A stretch of DNA of 64,000 nt from NCBI GenBank assembly GCA_017619715.1, contig JAFZRS010000021.1:25603-89602 (forward strand), written 5' to 3'. Origin of the DNA: Oscillospiraceae bacterium. GTDB lineage: Bacteria; Bacillota; Clostridia; Oscillospirales; Oscillospiraceae. The notes beneath the pieces are model-generated. The model was given only the letters and a program-made list of their open reading frames with translations, searched no databases and was not told where the DNA came from. A program made the translations under genes and the position numbers. Below are positions 36,011 to 44,546 of this stretch, piece by piece (the stretch's first letter is position 1; each line of letters begins with the position of its first letter).

Positions 36011-37411
36011 ATGGTCTTTTCCAGCACCGTTTTTCTGCTGTTGTTCCTTCCGCTGGTGGCGGTCATATACTATGTATGCCCGCGCCGCGGCCGCAACGCG
36101 GTGCTGTTGATCGCCAGTTTGCTGTTTTACGGCTGGGGTGAGCCAAAATATATTCTCATCATGCTCTTTTCCACGGTATTTGACTATTGCAACGGTCTGG
36201 GTATCGGGTATTTCCGGCATCTGGGCAGGAACAAAGCCGCCAAAGCCGTGCTGATTGTGTCCGTGGTGGGGAATCTCTCCATTCTGGGCTTTTTCAAATA
36301 CACGGATTTTGCCGTTGACAACATCAATAGCCTCTTGTCCCTGGGACTTCCGGCGTTAGGTCTGGCGCTGCCCATCGGCATTTCCTTTTATACGTTCCAG
36401 ACCATGTCCTACACCATCGACGTGTACCGCTGCCAGGTAGCGCCTCAGCGGAATATACTGGACTTTGCCGCCTATGTGACGCTGTTTCCTCAGTTGATCG
36501 CAGGTCCCATCGTCCAGTATAAGACGGTGGAAAAGGACCTCCATACCCGGCAGGAGAACTGGTTGGAGGCCAGCCGCGGTATGCAGCGGTTTGTGGTCGG
36601 GCTGGGGAAAAAGGTGCTTCTTGCCAATCAGATGGGTGCGCTGTGGGAGAGTATTTCCGCCATGGAACACCCCGGCGTGTTGACGGCGTGGCTCGGCGCG
36701 TTGGCGTTTACGTTTCAGATCTATTTTGACTTTTCCGGCTATTCGGACATGGCGATCGGGCTGGGTCACCTGTTCGGCTTCACGTTTTTGGAGAACTTCC
36801 GCTACCCCTATGAATCCCGCAGTGTCACGGAGTTCTGGCGCCGCTGGCATATCAGTCTGGGCACGTGGTTCCGTGAATATGTCTATATCCCCTTGGGCGG
36901 CAACCGTCGGGGGTTATGGCGTCAGATGCTCAACCTGTTGATCGTGTGGTTCTTGACCGGACTCTGGCACGGCGCCAGTTGGAACTTTGTGCTGTGGGGA
37001 CTCTATTACGCGGCATTGTTGATTCTGGAAAAAACGGTACTGCTGAAAGTTTTGAACCGTCTGCCGGCGGCAGTGGGACATCTTTATACCTGCCTGTGCT
37101 TCGTGCTGGGCTGGGTACTGTTTGCCGTCACGGATCTGGGTCGGCTGGGTCAGTATTTTGCCGCCATGTTTAGCGGCGTACTGATAGACGGCGGCACATG
37201 GTATCTGCTGCGCTCCAACGCCGCATGGCTGGTGTTGGCGGCGGTGGGGTGTACGGCGCTGCCCGCCTCACTGTGGAAGCGTTGGGAAGAACGGCTGCCA
37301 AACGGCGCGGCAACGGCATTGCGCGCCGTGGGCGTCACGGCGGTTTTGCTGCTCAGCATGGCATTTTTGGTAGGTGACAGCTATAATCCCTTTTTGTATT
37401 TCCGGTTTTAG
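36011..37411 (+). CDS. MBOAT family O-acyltransferase (AlgI/DltB-like)
   Basis: A 466-residue polytopic protein with about ten to eleven helices that passes an acyl group across the membrane. Family motifs: FSSTVFLLLFLPLV start, GISFYTFQTMSYTIDVYR (near 121-138), FPQLIAGPIVQY, the conserved RRWHISLGTWFREYVYIPLGG region (near 277-297) and the catalytic His in LTGLWHGASWNF (near 318). It is flanked by two DHHW proteins, which would take the acyl group outside. GAGAGGAG lies before the ATG. Confidence 0.94.
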   Translation: MVFSSTVFLLLFLPLVAVIYYVCPRRGRNAVLLIASLLFYGWGEPKYILIMLFSTVFDYCNGLGIGYFRHLGRNKAAKAVLIVSVVGNLSILGFFKYTDFAVDNINSLLSLGLPALGLALPIGISFYTFQTMSYTIDVYRCQVAPQRNILDFAAYVTLFPQLIAGPIVQYKTVEKDLHTRQENWLEASRGMQRFVVGLGKKVLLANQMGALWESISAMEHPGVLTAWLGALAFTFQIYFDFSGYSDMAIGLGHLFGFTFLENFRYPYESRSVTEFWRRWHISLGTWFREYVYIPLGGNRRGLWRQMLNLLIVWFLTGLWHGASWNFVLWGLYYAALLILEKTVLLKVLNRLPAAVGHLYTCLCFVLGWVLFAVTDLGRLGQYFAAMFSGVLIDGGTWYLLRSNAAWLVLAAVGCTALPASLWKRWEERLPNGAATALRAVGVTAVLLLSMAFLVGDSYNPFLYFRF

Positions 37412-37423
37412 GGGAGGGTGACG

Positions 37424-38527
37424 ATGAAAAGACGAGAATTACCGCCCCTGATCGCCATTGCGCTGATCCTGCTGGGACTGTCCGCCGGGTCTCTCGCGTT
37501 GCCGGATCGGGCGTTTTCCGACAACGAAAACCGCTATTTACAGCAGTCGCCTCAACTGACGGCGGATCACCTCTTTTCCGGGAAATTTACCCAAGAGGCG
37601 GAGAAATATGAGAGCGACCAGATCCTGCTGCGGGATTTCTGGATGGGTGCGGCGTCCACGTTGCAGCGTCTTTTGGGCAAGGGGGATATCAACGGCGTAT
37701 ATCTGGGCGCGGACGGCTACTATTTTGCCCGCTTGACAGAGGACGAGTTTGACGATGCCTCCTATGAAAAGAATCTTCGCGCGGTGACAGCGTTTTTTGA
37801 TACCCATACAGATGTTTCCTGCCGCTTGTTGCTCTCGCCTTCGCCGGGCACGTTGCTGTGGGACAAACTGCCCGTCGGCGCACCGATGTATGATGCCGCG
37901 CCGCGCAGGGAGCTTTTGCCCGCGCTGGTGGGACGGGACCGCGTGGTGGACGTGACGGACGCGCTGATGGCACTGGACGAGCCGTATTACCGCACCGACC
38001 ACCACTGGACCACTGTCGGCGCGCAGGCGGCGTATGAGGTATGGTGCGATTCCACGAACCGCGCGGTGCGCAATCAGGAGTTGACCGCCGTGACCGACAC
38101 CTTTCGCGGCACGCTCTATTCCAAGGTTTTGTTGCCGGATAGCCCTCAAGACACGATTACCCTGCCCAAGGGCGTGACGATCCACTCTATGGACTGTGAC
38201 GGCAAGCTCACAGACAGCCTGTACGACTGGAGCCGGTTGCAGGAGAAGGACCAGTACACCGTGTTCATGGGCGGCAACTGGGCGCATACGGAGATTGACA
38301 CAGGCGCGGAGAACGGCCGAAGACTCCTGCTGGTGAAGGACTCCTTTGCCAACTGCTTTTTGCCGTTTTTGGTGGGCGATTTTGAGCACATCACCGTGTT
38401 GGATCTGCGCTATTTCAACGGCTCTGTGGAAGAGCTGATGGACGGCGGTGTGACAGACGTACTGGTGCTCTATGAGATGAGCAATTTTGCCGCCGATCAC
38501 AATATTTTTAAGCTCAATCAGGGTTGA
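37424..38527 (+). CDS. Second DHHW family protein
   Basis: A 367-residue protein with an N-terminal helix (about 7-26) that may be a signal anchor, and an extracytoplasmic domain. The mature part opens with the FSDNENRYLQ motif typical of DHHW proteins, has YYRTDHHWTTVGAQAAY (near 187-203) and a VKDSFANCFLPF block (near 303). It starts 12 bp after the MBOAT gene. The first DHHW protein of the cluster is only distantly similar outside the motifs, so the two may act on different positions or in series. Confidence 0.88.
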   Translation: MKRRELPPLIAIALILLGLSAGSLALPDRAFSDNENRYLQQSPQLTADHLFSGKFTQEAEKYESDQILLRDFWMGAASTLQRLLGKGDINGVYLGADGYYFARLTEDEFDDASYEKNLRAVTAFFDTHTDVSCRLLLSPSPGTLLWDKLPVGAPMYDAAPRRELLPALVGRDRVVDVTDALMALDEPYYRTDHHWTTVGAQAAYEVWCDSTNRAVRNQELTAVTDTFRGTLYSKVLLPDSPQDTITLPKGVTIHSMDCDGKLTDSLYDWSRLQEKDQYTVFMGGNWAHTEIDTGAENGRRLLLVKDSFANCFLPFLVGDFEHITVLDLRYFNGSVEELMDGGVTDVLVLYEMSNFAADHNIFKLNQG

Positions 38528-38552
38528 ACGGCGGCAAAAAGGACGCTATAAT
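38524..38552 (+). promoter_or_regulatory. Sigma-A promoter of the dCMP deaminase gene
   Basis: TTGAAC (38524-38529) and TATAAT (38547-38552), 17-bp spacer. The -35 overlaps the stop codon of the second DHHW gene. Confidence 0.7.
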
Positions 38553-38578
38553 GTAGAAAAATATAAAGGAGGAACGGC

Positions 38579-39067
38579 ATGGATCGCATCAGCAAGGAAA
38601 ATTACTATCTGGATATTGCCCAGACGGTGCTCGAACGCGCCACCTGTTTGCGCCGGGTCTACGGCGCCATTATCGTGAAGAACGATGAGATTATTTCCAC
38701 CGGCTATAACGGCGCGCCCCGGGGGCGTCGCAACTGCGTGGATATGGGTTATTGTACCCGCGAGGCGTTGGCAGTGCCTCGGGGCGAACGGTATGAGCTG
38801 TGCCGCAGCGTCCATGCCGAGGCAAACGCCATCATCTCCGCCGCCCGGCGGGATATGGTGGGCGCTACGCTGTATCTGGTGGGGCTGGACGCCCGCACCG
38901 GCGAGCTGCAGACCGATGCCACCTGCTGCTCCATGTGCCGCCGCATCGTCATCAACGCCGGTATTGAGCGGGTCATTATCCGCCGCAGTCCTACCGAGTT
39001 TGAGGTGGTCAACGTGCAGGACTGGGTGGACGGCGACGATCTGCCCGAAGCGCCGTCGGCGCAGTAA
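38579..39067 (+). CDS. Deoxycytidylate (dCMP) deaminase
   Basis: A 162-residue deaminase that makes dUMP from dCMP, feeding thymidylate synthase (thyA at 51113). The zinc site is HAE (H79, E81) with C117 and C120 in CCSMC. The insert with CVDMGYC (53-59) and an extra His/Cys cluster is typical of dCMP deaminase/ComEB rather than cytidine deaminase. AAAGGAGG precedes the ATG. It is a single gene. Confidence 0.93.
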   Translation: MDRISKENYYLDIAQTVLERATCLRRVYGAIIVKNDEIISTGYNGAPRGRRNCVDMGYCTREALAVPRGERYELCRSVHAEANAIISAARRDMVGATLYLVGLDARTGELQTDATCCSMCRRIVINAGIERVIIRRSPTEFEVVNVQDWVDGDDLPEAPSAQ

Positions 39068-39083
39068 AGACGATATAACAATA

Positions 39084-39115
39084 AAACCGCCGCAAGACGG
39101 GTGTCTTGCGGCGGT
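39084..39115. terminator. Terminator between the dCMP deaminase and XRE genes
   Basis: Perfect 14-base arms (39084-39097 and 39102-39115) with a 4-nt loop, between convergent genes. Confidence 0.75.
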
Positions 39116-39122
39116 TGTGTGA

Positions 39123-39323
39123 TTATTCCTCCACATATTCGGCGATTTCCTCCAATTTGCAATGGAGGGCGGCGCAGAGCTTATCCAGCGTTTTTGTCTC
39201 CGTGTTTTCGTTGGCGCGAAGCCGCCGGATCGTCTTGCTGTCGATGCCGCATTTTTCGCGCAGCTGATAGGTAGATACGTGCCGCGCCTCCAACATCTTC
39301 CAAAGCTTGTCGAATCGAATCAT
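39123..39323 (-). CDS. Small XRE-family transcriptional regulator
   Basis: A 66-residue protein that is little more than a helix-turn-helix domain of the Cro/C1 type: DKLWKMLEARHVSTYQLREK, recognition helix near SKTIRRLRAN and a C-terminal helix ending in EEIAEYVEE. The start at 39323 has AGGAGG seven bases upstream; the GTG six bases earlier is too close. It resembles the other small XRE protein at 60179 in length and pattern. The target is unknown. Confidence 0.85.
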   Translation of the reverse strand: MIRFDKLWKMLEARHVSTYQLREKCGIDSKTIRRLRANENTETKTLDKLCAALHCKLEEIAEYVEE

Positions 39324-39382
39324 AGCCACACCTCCTTTGATGCTCTTATATGATGCCGCACTTCTATTGTATCACCGGCATA

Positions 39383-39413
39383 AAAACTCCCACCGCGAGG
39401 CGGTGGGAGTTTT
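39383..39413 (-). terminator. Terminator of rpsF-ssb-rpsR
   Basis: Perfect 14-base arms (39383-39396 and 39400-39413) with a 3-nt loop. Read on the minus strand it ends in a TTTTT run. Confidence 0.88.
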
Positions 39414-39425
39414 CAGCTATCTGCC

Positions 39426-39677
39426 TTACTCGGTCACGAAGGGCAACAGGGCAATCTGCCGTGCGCGCTTAATGGCCTCGGTCAACTGGCGCTGATGCAT
39501 TGCGCAAGTACCGGTGGTGCGGCGGGGCAGGATCTTGGAGCGCTCACTGATGAAACGGCGCAGCTTCGCCGAATCCTTATAGTCGATGCACTCGCACTTG
39601 TCCACGCAGAACTGGCAAACCTTTTTGCGCTTGCGTATGCCGCCGCGGGGAGCTTTATTATCGCGTTCCATAGCCAT
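39426..39677 (-). CDS. rpsR: 30S ribosomal protein S18
   Basis: An 83-residue S18, a small-subunit protein that binds together with S6 on the platform. The zinc-binding form is seen from [15 protein letters not shown] near residues 21-35. The conserved [15 protein letters not shown] region and [20 protein letters not shown]-terminus are intact. It is the last gene of the rpsF-ssb-rpsR operon. The ATG at 39677 follows GGAGG by eight bases. Confidence 0.97.
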   Translation of the reverse strand: MAMERDNKAPRGGIRKRKKVCQFCVDKCECIDYKDSAKLRRFISERSKILPRRTTGTCAMHQRQLTEAIKRARQIALLPFVTE

Positions 39678-39724
39678 GGAAGGTTCCTCCTTCAAATCAG
39701 ATTTTTATGCGCATACAGCGCAGG

Positions 39725-40183
39725 TCAAAACGGCAGTTCACCGTCCTCCTCCTCAATCTCGGAGAAGTCGGAAGAAGCGCCGCCGATGGGGGCGGAATAA
39801 CCGCCGGAGGGAGCGTCGTAAGAGGGTGCGCTGTAGCCGCCTTCGCGGGGACCGTCGCCTTCGCGCCGACTGTCGCCAAAGTAGATGTTATCGGCGACGA
39901 CCTCGATGCTTGTGCGCTTGTTGCCGTCCTTGTCGGTCCAATCACGGCTTTGCAGCCGACCCTCCACGATGGCCATACGACCCTTTGCAAAGTATTTGGA
40001 CACGAACTCAGCAGTCTGACGCCAGGCAACGACGTCGATCCAAACCGTGTTGCGCTCGCCGCTCTGGGACTTATAGTCGCTGTCGCAGGCGATACGGAAC
40101 GAGGTCACGGAAACACCGCTCTGGGTGCGGCGCAGCTCGGGATCACGCGCCAGACGACCCATGATCACAACTCTGTTCAGCAT
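39725..40183 (-). CDS. ssb: Single-stranded DNA-binding protein
   Basis: A 152-residue SSB. The OB fold covers about 1-108 (MLNRVVIMGRLARDPELR, WIDVVAWRQTAEFVSKYFAKG), followed by a Gly/Ser/Tyr-rich linker and the acidic protein-docking tip EEDGELPF. The last residues end in ELPF, where most SSBs end in DIPF. The place between rpsF and rpsR is conserved in Firmicutes. GGGAGG precedes the ATG. Confidence 0.96.
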   Translation of the reverse strand: MLNRVVIMGRLARDPELRRTQSGVSVTSFRIACDSDYKSQSGERNTVWIDVVAWRQTAEFVSKYFAKGRMAIVEGRLQSRDWTDKDGNKRTSIEVVADNIYFGDSRREGDGPREGGYSAPSYDAPSGGYSAPIGGASSDFSEIEEEDGELPF

Positions 40184-40197
40184 CTCTTCGTCCTCCC

Positions 40198-40494
40198 TTA
40201 CTCGCCCTTGCAGACGATCATGGAACGCATAATGCCCTCGGTAATGCCGAGGATACGATCCAGCTCCTTGGGAAACTCGGGACCGCTGGTGAAGCTCATC
40301 AGCACGTAGTAACCCTCGGTCTTGTAGTTGATGGCATAGGCAAGCTTGCGCGTACCCCACTCGTCAACCGCCACGTTGGAACCGTTTTGTTCCGCCAGGG
40401 ACTGAAACTTTGCCACGGTAGCAGCAATAGCCTCCTCACCCAGTGCCGGGTCGATGATGTAAACGACCTCGTAGTTGGCAGAAACTTTCGCCAT
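40198..40494 (-). CDS. rpsF: 30S ribosomal protein S6
   Basis: A 98-residue S6. The ferredoxin-like fold is recognisable from YEVVYIIDPALGEEAI (8-23), DEWGTRKLAYAINYKTEGYYVLM (near 44-66, quoted in part) and PKELDRILGITEGIMRSMIV at the end. S6 forms a dimer with S18 and in many Firmicutes this dimer binds its own leader RNA. The AAAAGGAGG site lies seven bases upstream. It heads the operon. Confidence 0.96.
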   Translation of the reverse strand: MAKVSANYEVVYIIDPALGEEAIAATVAKFQSLAEQNGSNVAVDEWGTRKLAYAINYKTEGYYVLMSFTSGPEFPKELDRILGITEGIMRSMIVCKGE

Positions 40495-40499
40495 ACTGT

Positions 40500-40571
40500 T
40501 ACACCTCCTTTTGGACAAATGGCCCCCGCTCACCGGCGGGAGCAAGGATATGCGCGGATAAACGCGCTCCA
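40500..40571 (-). promoter_or_regulatory. Structured leader of rpsF-ssb-rpsR (possible S6:S18 binding site)
   Basis: The minus-strand leader holds a GCGCG/CGCGC stem-loop and a second hairpin with CCCGC and GCGGG arms around a CGGTGA loop, upstream of the Shine-Dalgarno. A CCG-containing hairpin in this position is reminiscent of the known rpsF leader that S6:S18 binds. The exact motif was not verified by a covariance model. Confidence 0.4.
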
Positions 40572-40573
40572 TT

Positions 40574-40601
40574 ATTATACTGATTTTGGCAAACTTGTCA
40601 A
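40574..40601 (-). promoter_or_regulatory. Sigma-A promoter of rpsF-ssb-rpsR
   Basis: TTGACA (40596-40601) and TATAAT (40574-40579) on the minus strand: both hexamers are perfect, with a 16-bp spacer. Confidence 0.8.
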
Positions 40602-40650
40602 GGATTTTATAAAAAAAGAGAGCGGCTCCCACGAAACCGCTCTGCTTCGT

Positions 40651-41172
40651 TCACTTTTGCACGGCGTTATCTTCCATCATACGGCGGAAGAAGGGGATTC
40701 GGGGTAACTGCCACAAAAGGAGCATGCCCAATCCGTAGCAGGCGATGACCTCGCCTGCCGCCACGGCAAGACCGTTGAAAGCAAAAGCGGCGCCAAAAGC
40801 GTTTCCAAAGCCTGTCTCATAGTAGGCGAGCATGCCGCCTACAAACAATCCGTTCAGTATGACAGGCGGCGCCGGCGCCAGATACCGGCTGCGGCAGCGC
40901 GCCGTCAGGAGCGCCGCAATCAGCGTGGTCAACGAGCCGACCGCCATATCCAGTACACCGTAGGGACTGATAATGTTGCTGATGAGACAGCCGATCCCCA
41001 GACCCCACGCGGTTTCCGGAAACAGAAACGGCAGTACGCACAGCGCCTCGGAGAAGCGGCATTGGACAGGACCGAAAGTGATACCGAATATGCTGCCGAA
41101 ATAGGTCAGCACCACGTAGAGCGCGCCCACGACGGCGGCGGTGGCAATGCGGCGGGTAGTCAGTGCTTTCAC
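40651..41172 (-). CDS. queT: QueT family transporter (queuosine precursor ECF S-component)
   Basis: A 173-residue membrane protein with about five to six helices. It matches the QueT family: RRIATAAVVGALYVVLTY at the start, FGPVQCRFSEALCVLPFLFP (31-50), and GLGIGCLISNIISPYGVLDM (57-76). Members are thought to take up preQ1 or related queuine precursors with the ECF module; no ECF ATPase genes are near. The start is GTG at 41172, nine bases after GGAGG. The 100-nt leader has several hairpins. Confidence 0.9.
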   Translation of the reverse strand: MKALTTRRIATAAVVGALYVVLTYFGSIFGITFGPVQCRFSEALCVLPFLFPETAWGLGIGCLISNIISPYGVLDMAVGSLTTLIAALLTARCRSRYLAPAPPVILNGLFVGGMLAYYETGFGNAFGAAFAFNGLAVAAGEVIACYGLGMLLLWQLPRIPFFRRMMEDNAVQK

Positions 41173-41184
41173 AGAAAAAATCCT

Positions 41185-41284
41185 CCCATTTTTTGTTTAG
41201 AGAACGACCCGCGCGCGGGTCGAACGAACGCCGCCATGGGCGGCGCTTGGACAGGGTGTGGGCACCTGTCAGATGGGAGTATAG
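41185..41284 (-). promoter_or_regulatory. Structured leader of queT, candidate preQ1 riboswitch
   Basis: A TATACT -10 box lies at 41279-41284 on the minus strand, with no good -35. The leader downstream has three consecutive hairpins: arms 41265-41270/41250-41255, arms 41239-41245/41229-41235, and the perfect palindrome 41206-41221, then an A-rich stretch and the Shine-Dalgarno at 41184-41188. The first hairpin has an AGGTG...ACACCCT pattern faintly like preQ1-I aptamers. queT genes are often preQ1-regulated, so a riboswitch is plausible but not shown. Confidence 0.35.
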
Positions 41285-41308
41285 CATAAGAAGGGGGAAA
41301 AGAAAAGA

Positions 41309-41333
41309 AAAAAGCGGGTAAACCCCGCTTTTT
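41309..41333 (-). terminator. Terminator of recG-dusB
   Basis: Ten-base arms (41309-41318 and 41324-41333) with a 5-nt loop; on the minus strand the second arm runs into a long T-rich tail. It separates dusB from queT. Confidence 0.8.
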
Positions 41334-42302
41334 CTATTGGAGATCTCGCTTGACGCCTTCTGCAATGCGATGCACGTCTTTAAGCGTTTGCATCGCTACG
41401 ATCTGTTCTTTGTAGTAGTTGGCGTAGGCGACGCCTTTCAAGTACCAGCAAAGCTGCTTGCGCGCCTCCAGAACGGCAATGTGTTCGCCCTTGTCCTGCG
41501 CCGCCAGCTCTACCTGCCGTACGGCGGTGTCGAACCGCTCCCGAAGCGGCGGCAGCGGCGGAATCGGTTCGCCGCCCAGCGCCGCTTGCGCCTGTTGAAA
41601 AATCCAGGGATTACCGAAACAGCCCCGTCCGATCATCGCCATGTCCGCGCCGGTGAAAGAGAGAATCCGCACGGCGTCCTCCGGCGAGAATACGTCACCG
41701 TTGGCGATGACGGGAATCTGTACCGCCGCCTTTACCTCCCGGATCGTAACCCAGTCCGCCCCTCCCGCATACATCTGCGTCCGGGTGCGTCCGTGAACGG
41801 TGACGGCGGAAACACCGACTTCTTCCAGCATTTTTGACAGCTCCACCGCGTTGATACTGCCGCTGTCCCAGCCCCGGCGCATCTTCACCGTCACAGGCAC
41901 GGGGGCGGCTTTCACCACCGCCTCGGCAAGGCGTGCCGCCTTGTCCGGATCGCGCATGAGGGCGCAGCCGTCGCCGTTTGATACCACCTTGCCCACCGGA
42001 CAGCCCATGTTGATGTCGATAAGGTCCGCGCCGGACACCTCCGCGGCGATCTGCGCCGCCTCCGCCATGCAGACAGGATCACTGCCGAAGATCTGGGCGG
42101 CGGAAGGGTGTTCGTCCGGCGACAGGAGCAAGAGGGCGCGGCTTTTCCGGTCCTGATAGCACAGCGCCTTGGCACTGACCAGCTCCGTGGTAGTCAGCCC
42201 CGCGCCGAGACTGCGGCAAATCTGCCGGAACGCCCGATCCGTCACGCCCGCCATGGGCGCCAGCGCCAGCTTGGATTCGATTGTCACGCCGCCGATGTTC
42301 AT
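41334..42302 (-). CDS. dusB: tRNA-dihydrouridine synthase, DusB type
   Basis: A 322-residue FMN enzyme that reduces uridines in tRNA to dihydrouridine. The TIM barrel has LAPMAGVTDRAFR (14-26), the catalytic Cys in NMGCPVGKV (near 97-106), the VTVHGRTRTQMYAG flavin-site motif (near 165-178) and IANGDV (near 196). A helical C-terminal domain follows. The gene order recG-dusB on the same strand, 23 bp apart, suggests one transcript. Confidence 0.93.
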   Translation of the reverse strand: MNIGGVTIESKLALAPMAGVTDRAFRQICRSLGAGLTTTELVSAKALCYQDRKSRALLLLSPDEHPSAAQIFGSDPVCMAEAAQIAAEVSGADLIDINMGCPVGKVVSNGDGCALMRDPDKAARLAEAVVKAAPVPVTVKMRRGWDSGSINAVELSKMLEEVGVSAVTVHGRTRTQMYAGGADWVTIREVKAAVQIPVIANGDVFSPEDAVRILSFTGADMAMIGRGCFGNPWIFQQAQAALGGEPIPPLPPLRERFDTAVRQVELAAQDKGEHIAVLEARKQLCWYLKGVAYANYYKEQIVAMQTLKDVHRIAEGVKRDLQ

Positions 42303-42325
42303 GGAAAAGCTCCTTGCAGTAGATT

Positions 42326-44377
42326 TCAGTTTAAGCCCTCGGCGTGGAGGGAAAACAGCTCATGTATCCTCCACCGAAGCTGACGGTGTTCCAACGCTTC
42401 CAGCCCGGGATCGTCCGCCATCAACTCTTTGGCGGCAGTCTGCGCCTCCTCCAGAAGCCGCATATCGCAGCTCAAGTCCGCCACCTTCAAGCTGGGCAGA
42501 CCGTGCTGCCGCGCGCCGAAAAAGTCACCGGGACCGCGCAGCTTCAAGTCTTCCTCGGAAATTTTGAAGCCGTCATTGGTCTGTGTCATGACCTTGAGCC
42601 GCCGGCGCGTCTCCTCACCGTCATTGTCACTGAGGAGAATGCAGTAGGATTTGGCGCTGCCGCGTCCCACACGTCCCCGGAGCTGATGGAGCTGACTCAG
42701 CCCGAACCGCTCGGCGTTTTCTACCACCATGGTGTTGGCGTTGGGTACGTCCACGCCCACCTCCACCACCGTGGTGGAAACGAGAATATCACTCTCACCG
42801 GCGGCAAAGTCCGCCATGACGGCTTCCTTCTCCCGCGGTTTCATTCTGCCGTGGAGTACGGCAATACGCAAATCGGGAAAGATTTGGCGCAATTTCTCGG
42901 CATAGGCAGTCACCGCCTTGCGCTCATCGGGAACGGTATCGGCATCGCCCACCAGCGGGCAGACAATGAACACCTGATGACCCTGCGATACCTGCTTGCG
43001 CAAAAAGGCGTTGATGCGCTGGCGGTACGATTCGCCTACGGCATAGGTATCCACCTTCTGCCGCCCCGGTGGCAGCTCGTTGATAACGGACACGTCCAGA
43101 TCCCCGTAGATCACCAACGCCAGCGTGCGGGGAATGGGGGTGGCGGAGAGTACCAGCATGTGGGGGTTTTCCGCCTTTTGCCCCAGCGCAGATCGCTGAT
43201 TTACGCCGAAACGGTGCTGTTCGTCGGTGACCACCAGCCCCAACCGGTGATAGACCACGTCCTCCGTCAGCAGTGCATGAGTGCCGATACAGACGCTCAG
43301 CGTGCCGTCTTGGAGTTGTTGCAGGATCTCCCGCCGTTTAGCGGCGCGGGTAGAGCCGGTGAGCAGCGCGCAGGTAAGACCGAATTGCGCGAAGAGGGGA
43401 GACAGATTCTCATAGTGCTGCCGCGCCAGAATCTCCGTGGGCGCCATGAGGGCGCTCTGCCAGCCGTTTTGGGCGGCAAACCACATACATGCGGCGGCAA
43501 CCATGGTTTTGCCGCTGCCCACGTCGCCCTGACAGAGGCGGTTCATGGGGCGGCCGCTCACCATGTCGCCGACGGCATCGTCGATAGCGCGGCGCTGTGC
43601 GCCGGTGAGGGAGAAGGGGAGCTTTTCATAAAACGGTGTCAGATCGGCTCTGGCGCAGGCAGGACCTGCCACGTCCTTCCGGCGGCTTCGCAGCATATGA
43701 AGCCCACAGGTGAGCAGGAACAGCTCCTCAAATACCAGCCGCCGCCGCGCTACGTCCAGCGATTCCGGCGAATCTGGAAAGTGGATATTCTCATAGGCGT
43801 AGTTGACATAACAAAGCTGATGAGACTGCCGTACGTGATCCGGCAGCACGTCGGGCAGAAGCTCACGGCACGCGTCCAGACCCTGTCGGATCGCGCGGCT
43901 GAGAATCAACTGACTGATTCCGGCGGTGAGAGGATAGACGGGCATAATGCGCCCGGTGAGCTGCTGTTGTCCATCCGGCTCCAGCAGGGGATTGACCATG
44001 CGGCGGCGCAAAAGATCGCCCTCCACCTTGCCGTAGAAAACGTACGTTTCTCCGGTGCGGAGTTGGGAACGGCGGTAGTCCTGATTGAAAAACAGGAGAT
44101 CCAGTACGCCGCCTTCGTCTACCGCCCGTGCCTTGACGAGAATCCGCCCCCCCATGGTACGCTGGGAGGTAGGTTCGGCGGAGATCATGGCACGGACGCA
44201 GGCAAACTCTCCCACGGGCAGTTCCCGGATCGGAAACAAGCGAGTGCGATCCTCATAGGCGCGGGGAAAGTAGGAGATCAGATCCCGCAGCGTGGAGATC
44301 CCCAGCTTGTACAGCGCCTTGGCACGGGCTTCCCCGATGCCGCTGATATAGCGTACGTCCGTTTGCAGCTGCGCCAT
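42326..44377 (-). CDS. recG: ATP-dependent DNA helicase RecG
   Basis: A 683-residue branch-migration helicase that remodels stalled forks and Holliday junctions. The N-terminal wedge/OB region is at about 1-160. Helicase motifs follow: Walker A GDVGSGKT (near 284), the DEQH box in VVTDEQHRFG (near 380), LSATPIPRTLA (near 405), and in domain 2 VSTTVVEVGVDVPNA and QLRGRVGRG. Length is typical. The start at 44377 has AAGGAG seven bases upstream; the longer frame before it would run into the promoter-like region. Confidence 0.96.
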   Translation of the reverse strand: MAQLQTDVRYISGIGEARAKALYKLGISTLRDLISYFPRAYEDRTRLFPIRELPVGEFACVRAMISAEPTSQRTMGGRILVKARAVDEGGVLDLLFFNQDYRRSQLRTGETYVFYGKVEGDLLRRRMVNPLLEPDGQQQLTGRIMPVYPLTAGISQLILSRAIRQGLDACRELLPDVLPDHVRQSHQLCYVNYAYENIHFPDSPESLDVARRRLVFEELFLLTCGLHMLRSRRKDVAGPACARADLTPFYEKLPFSLTGAQRRAIDDAVGDMVSGRPMNRLCQGDVGSGKTMVAAACMWFAAQNGWQSALMAPTEILARQHYENLSPLFAQFGLTCALLTGSTRAAKRREILQQLQDGTLSVCIGTHALLTEDVVYHRLGLVVTDEQHRFGVNQRSALGQKAENPHMLVLSATPIPRTLALVIYGDLDVSVINELPPGRQKVDTYAVGESYRQRINAFLRKQVSQGHQVFIVCPLVGDADTVPDERKAVTAYAEKLRQIFPDLRIAVLHGRMKPREKEAVMADFAAGESDILVSTTVVEVGVDVPNANTMVVENAERFGLSQLHQLRGRVGRGSAKSYCILLSDNDGEETRRRLKVMTQTNDGFKISEEDLKLRGPGDFFGARQHGLPSLKVADLSCDMRLLEEAQTAAKELMADDPGLEALEHRQLRWRIHELFSLHAEGLN

Positions 44378-44479
44378 GGGATCGCTCCTTTCGTTTTTTC
44401 TCATTGTAGCATGGGTGCGTGAAAAAGAAAAGCAAAAACCAATCCACGGCGTTGATAGCAAAACTTTACAATTTTAATC

Positions 44480-44508
44480 TTGTATCTTTCGTGCATTTGT
44501 CGTAGGAT
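44480..44508 (+). promoter_or_regulatory. Candidate promoter of the plsC-PAP2 pair
   Basis: TTGTAT (44480-44485) and TAGGAT (44503-44508), 17-bp spacer. An alternative pair, TTGATA (44452-44457) and TAATCT (44475-44480), lies just upstream; I cannot choose between them. Confidence 0.4.
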
Positions 44509-44546
44509 ACTGTTGAATGAGCACGCACGGAAAAGGAGGGCGGCGT

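Noticed and set aside
41183..41279. CTCCCAT/ATGGGAG pairing that could hide the queT Shine-Dalgarno
   Set aside because: The 5' partner overlaps the predicted -10 box, so it would not be in the RNA unless another promoter is used.
42344..44422. A plus-strand open frame of 692 codons opposite recG
   Set aside because: RecG has all helicase motifs on the minus strand; the opposing frame has no recognisable domain and follows from the GC-rich third positions.
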